Shown: positions 5,448 through 5,486 of the stretch, piece after piece
Position numbering within the stretch: position 1 is the first letter of the stretch
Layout: every line of letters begins with the position of its first letter
DNA from: Prevotellaceae bacterium
Lineage (GTDB): Bacteria; Bacteroidota; Bacteroidia; Bacteroidales; UBA932
Direction: 5' to 3'
DNA: 5,486 bases
Assembly: GCA_031275145.1 (NCBI GenBank)
Contig: JAISPE010000244.1
Location: 1 to 5,486 of the forward strand
Notes under the pieces: model-generated
Databases searched by the model: none
What the model was told of the DNA's origin: nothing
Seen by the model: only the letters and a program-made list of their open reading frames with translations
Translations under genes and position numbers: made by a program

Positions 5448-5486
5448 TCGCAGCTATACTATGCACGGTACAGTTTTGTGATATGG

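Overview
The window looks like part of a Bacteroidota (Bacteroidales-like) chromosome. The evidence is a PurM of the long, divergent form typical of that phylum, an exported DUF5686-family outer-membrane protein with a carboxypeptidase-D regulatory-like N-terminal domain, AT-rich gene leaders without clear Shine-Dalgarno sequences, and an intergenic region full of palindromic repeats of kinds I recall from that phylum. No rRNA, tRNA, CRISPR array, transposase or phage gene is visible.

Layout. Bases 1-121 are the 3' end of a plus-strand alpha/beta-hydrolase (esterase-like) gene that starts outside the window. It is followed at once by a rho-independent terminator. It converges on a minus-strand pair: an 873-residue DUF5686/beta-barrel outer-membrane protein (4078 down to 1457) and, 24 bases after its stop codon, purM (1432 down to 269). 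The pair is close enough to be one transcription unit. The 147-bp gap between the converging genes holds short repeats built on TTTTTTGACAGAA, one copy reading after one gene and two copies reading after the other.

From 4079 to the right edge (about 1.4 kb) I find no credible gene. The first 165 bp are the AT-rich leader of the outer-membrane protein gene. The rest is a repeat island. In order it holds: a pair of 37-bp direct repeats around an 88-bp REP-like palindrome (4321-4408); a small palindromic element (4454-4501); an A/T palindrome (4555-4590); a nested-hairpin element (4623-4691); a 43-bp tandem array with four clean units and an older decayed part (about 4820-5098); and a 266-bp element with terminal inverted repeats (5133-5398) that contains a 138-bp mirror-symmetric palindrome made of four GCATCCC/GGGATGC hairpins. 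The open frames across this region are translations of repeats and are rejected as genes.

How the genes relate. PurM makes aminoimidazole ribonucleotide in purine synthesis in the cytoplasm, while the DUF5686 protein is an envelope protein of unknown function. No functional link is evident beyond shared transcription. The repeat island is the most unusual part. It looks like a landing site where several non-autonomous elements have accumulated upstream of the operon. I did not find a coherent new gene system.
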